10,599 nucleotides of DNA from NCBI GenBank assembly GCA_003562655.1, contig PWUC01000065.1, forward strand, positions 1-10,599, written 5' to 3'. A program made the translations under genes and the position numbers. Shown in pieces: positions 9,613 to 10,599 of this stretch; the stretch's first letter is position 1, and every line of letters begins with the position of its first letter. Source of the DNA: Clostridia bacterium (lineage in GTDB: Bacteria > Bacillota_E > SLMV01 > PUMD01). The notes below the pieces were generated by a model that saw only the letters and a list, made by a program, of their open reading frames with translations, had not been told where the DNA came from and did no database searches.

Positions 9613-9618
9613 ATCATA
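9613..9618 (-). promoter_or_regulatory. Possible -10 element for arsRC
   Basis: The minus strand has TATGAT, 17 bases before the arsR GTG, which would give a leader of only about 10 nt. No good -35 is present at 16-18 bp. No clear dyad resembling a known ArsR operator was found, so this is tentative. Confidence 0.35.
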
Positions 9619-9700
9619 CCCTCGGTGTCAGCAGTGCACCCTCCACAGCCATATCCCCTCTCGCGGTGCGGATCTTGCTGCAATCCCCGGAGAATCCAAC

Positions 9701-9733
9701 CCTCACCCGGCAGCCGAGCCGGGCCCGGTGAGG
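9701..9733 (-). other. Strong GC-rich hairpin after remB
   Basis: CCTCACCCGG at 9701-9710 pairs with CCGGTGAGG at 9725-9733 (a 9-bp stem with one bulged base), starting 4 bases after the remB stop. The loop is itself GC-rich. There is no U-tract on the minus-strand side, so it could be a weak or factor-dependent terminator, or an RNA-stability element between remB and the ars genes. Confidence 0.45.
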
Positions 9734-9737
9734 CATT

Positions 9738-9995
9738 TCACATCCGCGCGACACGATTCTGCAGAGTGGTCGCAGTTATTGGCGAAAAGACAACCTCATC
9801 GCGACAGACGATCACCGAGCGCACCGTCTCCTTTGCATGGTCTCTGCCGCTGGCAATCCGCCTGATTCTCCCTGCAACGCGAGCAAGGTTCACTGTGTTT
9901 CCGTTGATGGAAGACTGTCTCCATGATTCATAATCACATACCGCCAACACCTCGCTGGCAGCGATGACCTCATTCCATCCGACGTGAAGGTACAA
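9738..9995 (-). CDS. remB: RemB-like (DUF370 / YaaB) regulator
   Basis: Small protein of 85 aa related to B. subtilis RemB (YaaB, 81 aa), a DUF370-family protein implicated in extracellular matrix gene control. Recognisable features are the N-terminal MYLHVGWNEVIAASEVLAVCDYE (matching YIHLG...VV....I..I.D) and the C-terminal VIVCRDEVVFSPITATTLQNR (61-81), which ends with the family signature SPLSSxTLKKR. Its place upstream of gyrB matches the Firmicutes order recF-remB-gyrB, here interrupted by arsRC. The start is TTG at 9995, chosen because it gives the family N-terminus and follows AGGAGGG by 6 bases. The open frame extends further upstream, but that part only overlaps the preceding gene. 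It overlaps the stop of the zinc-ribbon gene by 26 bp, implying coupled translation. Confidence 0.85.
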   Translation of the reverse strand: MYLHVGWNEVIAASEVLAVCDYESWRQSSINGNTVNLARVAGRIRRIASGRDHAKETVRSVIVCRDEVVFSPITATTLQNRVARM

Positions 9996-10599
9996 TCCGG
10001 TCCCTCCTCTTCTCTGCATCAAAAAAGAGCTGCCCCCCCCCGGGGCCACACACTTCGTCCAGCCGATCGGGGTCTATGTCTGGCTCGGAGTCACCCCCGG
10101 CGAGCATCATCAGCTGCAGAACGCGACGGCGAAAGTCGTGGGGAAACCGCCTGTCAGTGGTCGAACCGATTCTGACTCCCTCGGCCACCCTGGCCCGCCA
10201 GTAGCTTTCCATCTCATCTCGTATCGGCCGGCAGACCCTCACATCTACCCCCGTCTCGTGCATGAGGTGCTCCGGCGTCATCCACGGTGCCTCCTCGACC
10301 AGCCTGCGCACCTGATCCTGCTGCTCGTCAACCTGCATTCTTCTGCACGCAGGGCAGGCCTCCTCCCCAGGGCGCGGTGAGAACCGCACCTTGCAGACTG
10401 TGCATTTAGGCCACCCCTGGGATTTCCGCCAGGTCTTCACGTATCCATCAGCACGACGGAGCCGTCCGAGCATCTCCTCCGGGCCCTCATCGCCCGCAGT
10501 CTTCGACAGCTCCGGTGGCGCTGGCGGCCCATTCTCTGTGTCGGTCTCAACATCCGGCCTGCCGGCGGGATCCCGCAAACTGCGGGATTCACCGTGCAC
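9970..10599 (-). CDS. Zinc-ribbon protein, C-terminal part (continues beyond window)
   Basis: The frame is open through the right edge, so the N-terminus is not visible; 209 residues are seen. Residues 1-60 are polar and probably disordered (PAGRPDVETDTENGPPAPPE). A zinc ribbon follows, C66-x2-C69 and C82-x2-C85. After it come a helical segment (VDEQQDQVRRLVEEAPWMTPEHLMHETGVDVRV, about 90-122) and a basic C-terminal region. I do not recognise the family with confidence. From its place directly before remB, where a DciA-like DUF721 protein follows recF in some Clostridia, it may be the tail of such a replicative-helicase-loading factor; that is inference from position only. Zinc ribbons followed by a helix-turn-helix-like segment also occur in flagellar-operon proteins such as YvyF. 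The 3' end contains a run of nine G and a run of six T. Confidence 0.7.
   Translation of the reverse strand: MHGESRSLRDPAGRPDVETDTENGPPAPPELSKTAGDEGPEEMLGRLRRADGYVKTWRKSQGWPKCTVCKVRFSPRPGEEACPACRRMQVDEQQDQVRRLVEEAPWMTPEHLMHETGVDVRVCRPIRDEMESYWRARVAEGVRIGSTTDRRFPHDFRRRVLQLMMLAGGDSEPDIDPDRLDEVCGPGGGQLFFDAEKRRDRIVPSRRME

Noticed and set aside
10564..10594. Short inverted repeats built from GCGGGAT/ATCCCGC near the right edge
   Set aside because: They lie inside the open frame of the zinc-ribbon gene, are short, and have no U-tract; probably chance in GC-rich coding DNA.

Overview
The window looks like part of a high-GC Firmicutes (Clostridia-like) chromosome close to the replication origin. Three things suggest this. 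A RemB-type gene sits upstream of gyrB-gyrA, which is the Firmicutes oriC-proximal order (recF - remB - gyrB - gyrA). There is a complete T-box leader. GTG and TTG starts with strong GGAGG-type ribosome binding sites are common. All recognised genes lie on the minus strand, so transcription runs from high to low coordinates.

In transcription order, the right edge holds the C-terminal part of a zinc-ribbon protein (runs off the window). Its end overlaps remB, which has a TTG start. An arsenic module follows, arsR then a thioredoxin-type arsC. It lies between remB and gyrB, where no gene is normally expected, and arsC has no ATG/GTG/TTG start that would preserve its fold. A CTG start fits best. 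After a leader of about 320 bp with an extended -10 promoter come gyrB and gyrA. Only 21 bp after gyrA is a HypE-like AIR-synthase-family gene of unknown role.

The stretch from 2539 to 2891 is regulatory. It contains two TTTCCCGGGAAA palindromes, a sigma-A-type promoter and a T-box riboswitch with Stem I, Stem II, Stem III, antiterminator and terminator. The probable specifier codon is UCC (Ser), and the T-box bulge is UGGC, which fits the G73 discriminator of tRNA-Ser. This leader precedes a tight operon: class II aldolase, mtnA (methylthioribose-1-phosphate isomerase), then serS, which is cut by the left edge. The genes overlap by 7 and 29 bp.

The most interesting system is this operon. 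A serine-sensing riboswitch appears to control two enzymes that together could form a 5'-methylthioadenosine / 5'-deoxyadenosine salvage branch (DHAP-shunt type), with seryl-tRNA synthetase as the last gene. Secondary points are the non-canonical arsC start, the arsRC insertion in the gyr cluster, and an arginine in GyrA at the position of E. coli Ser83.
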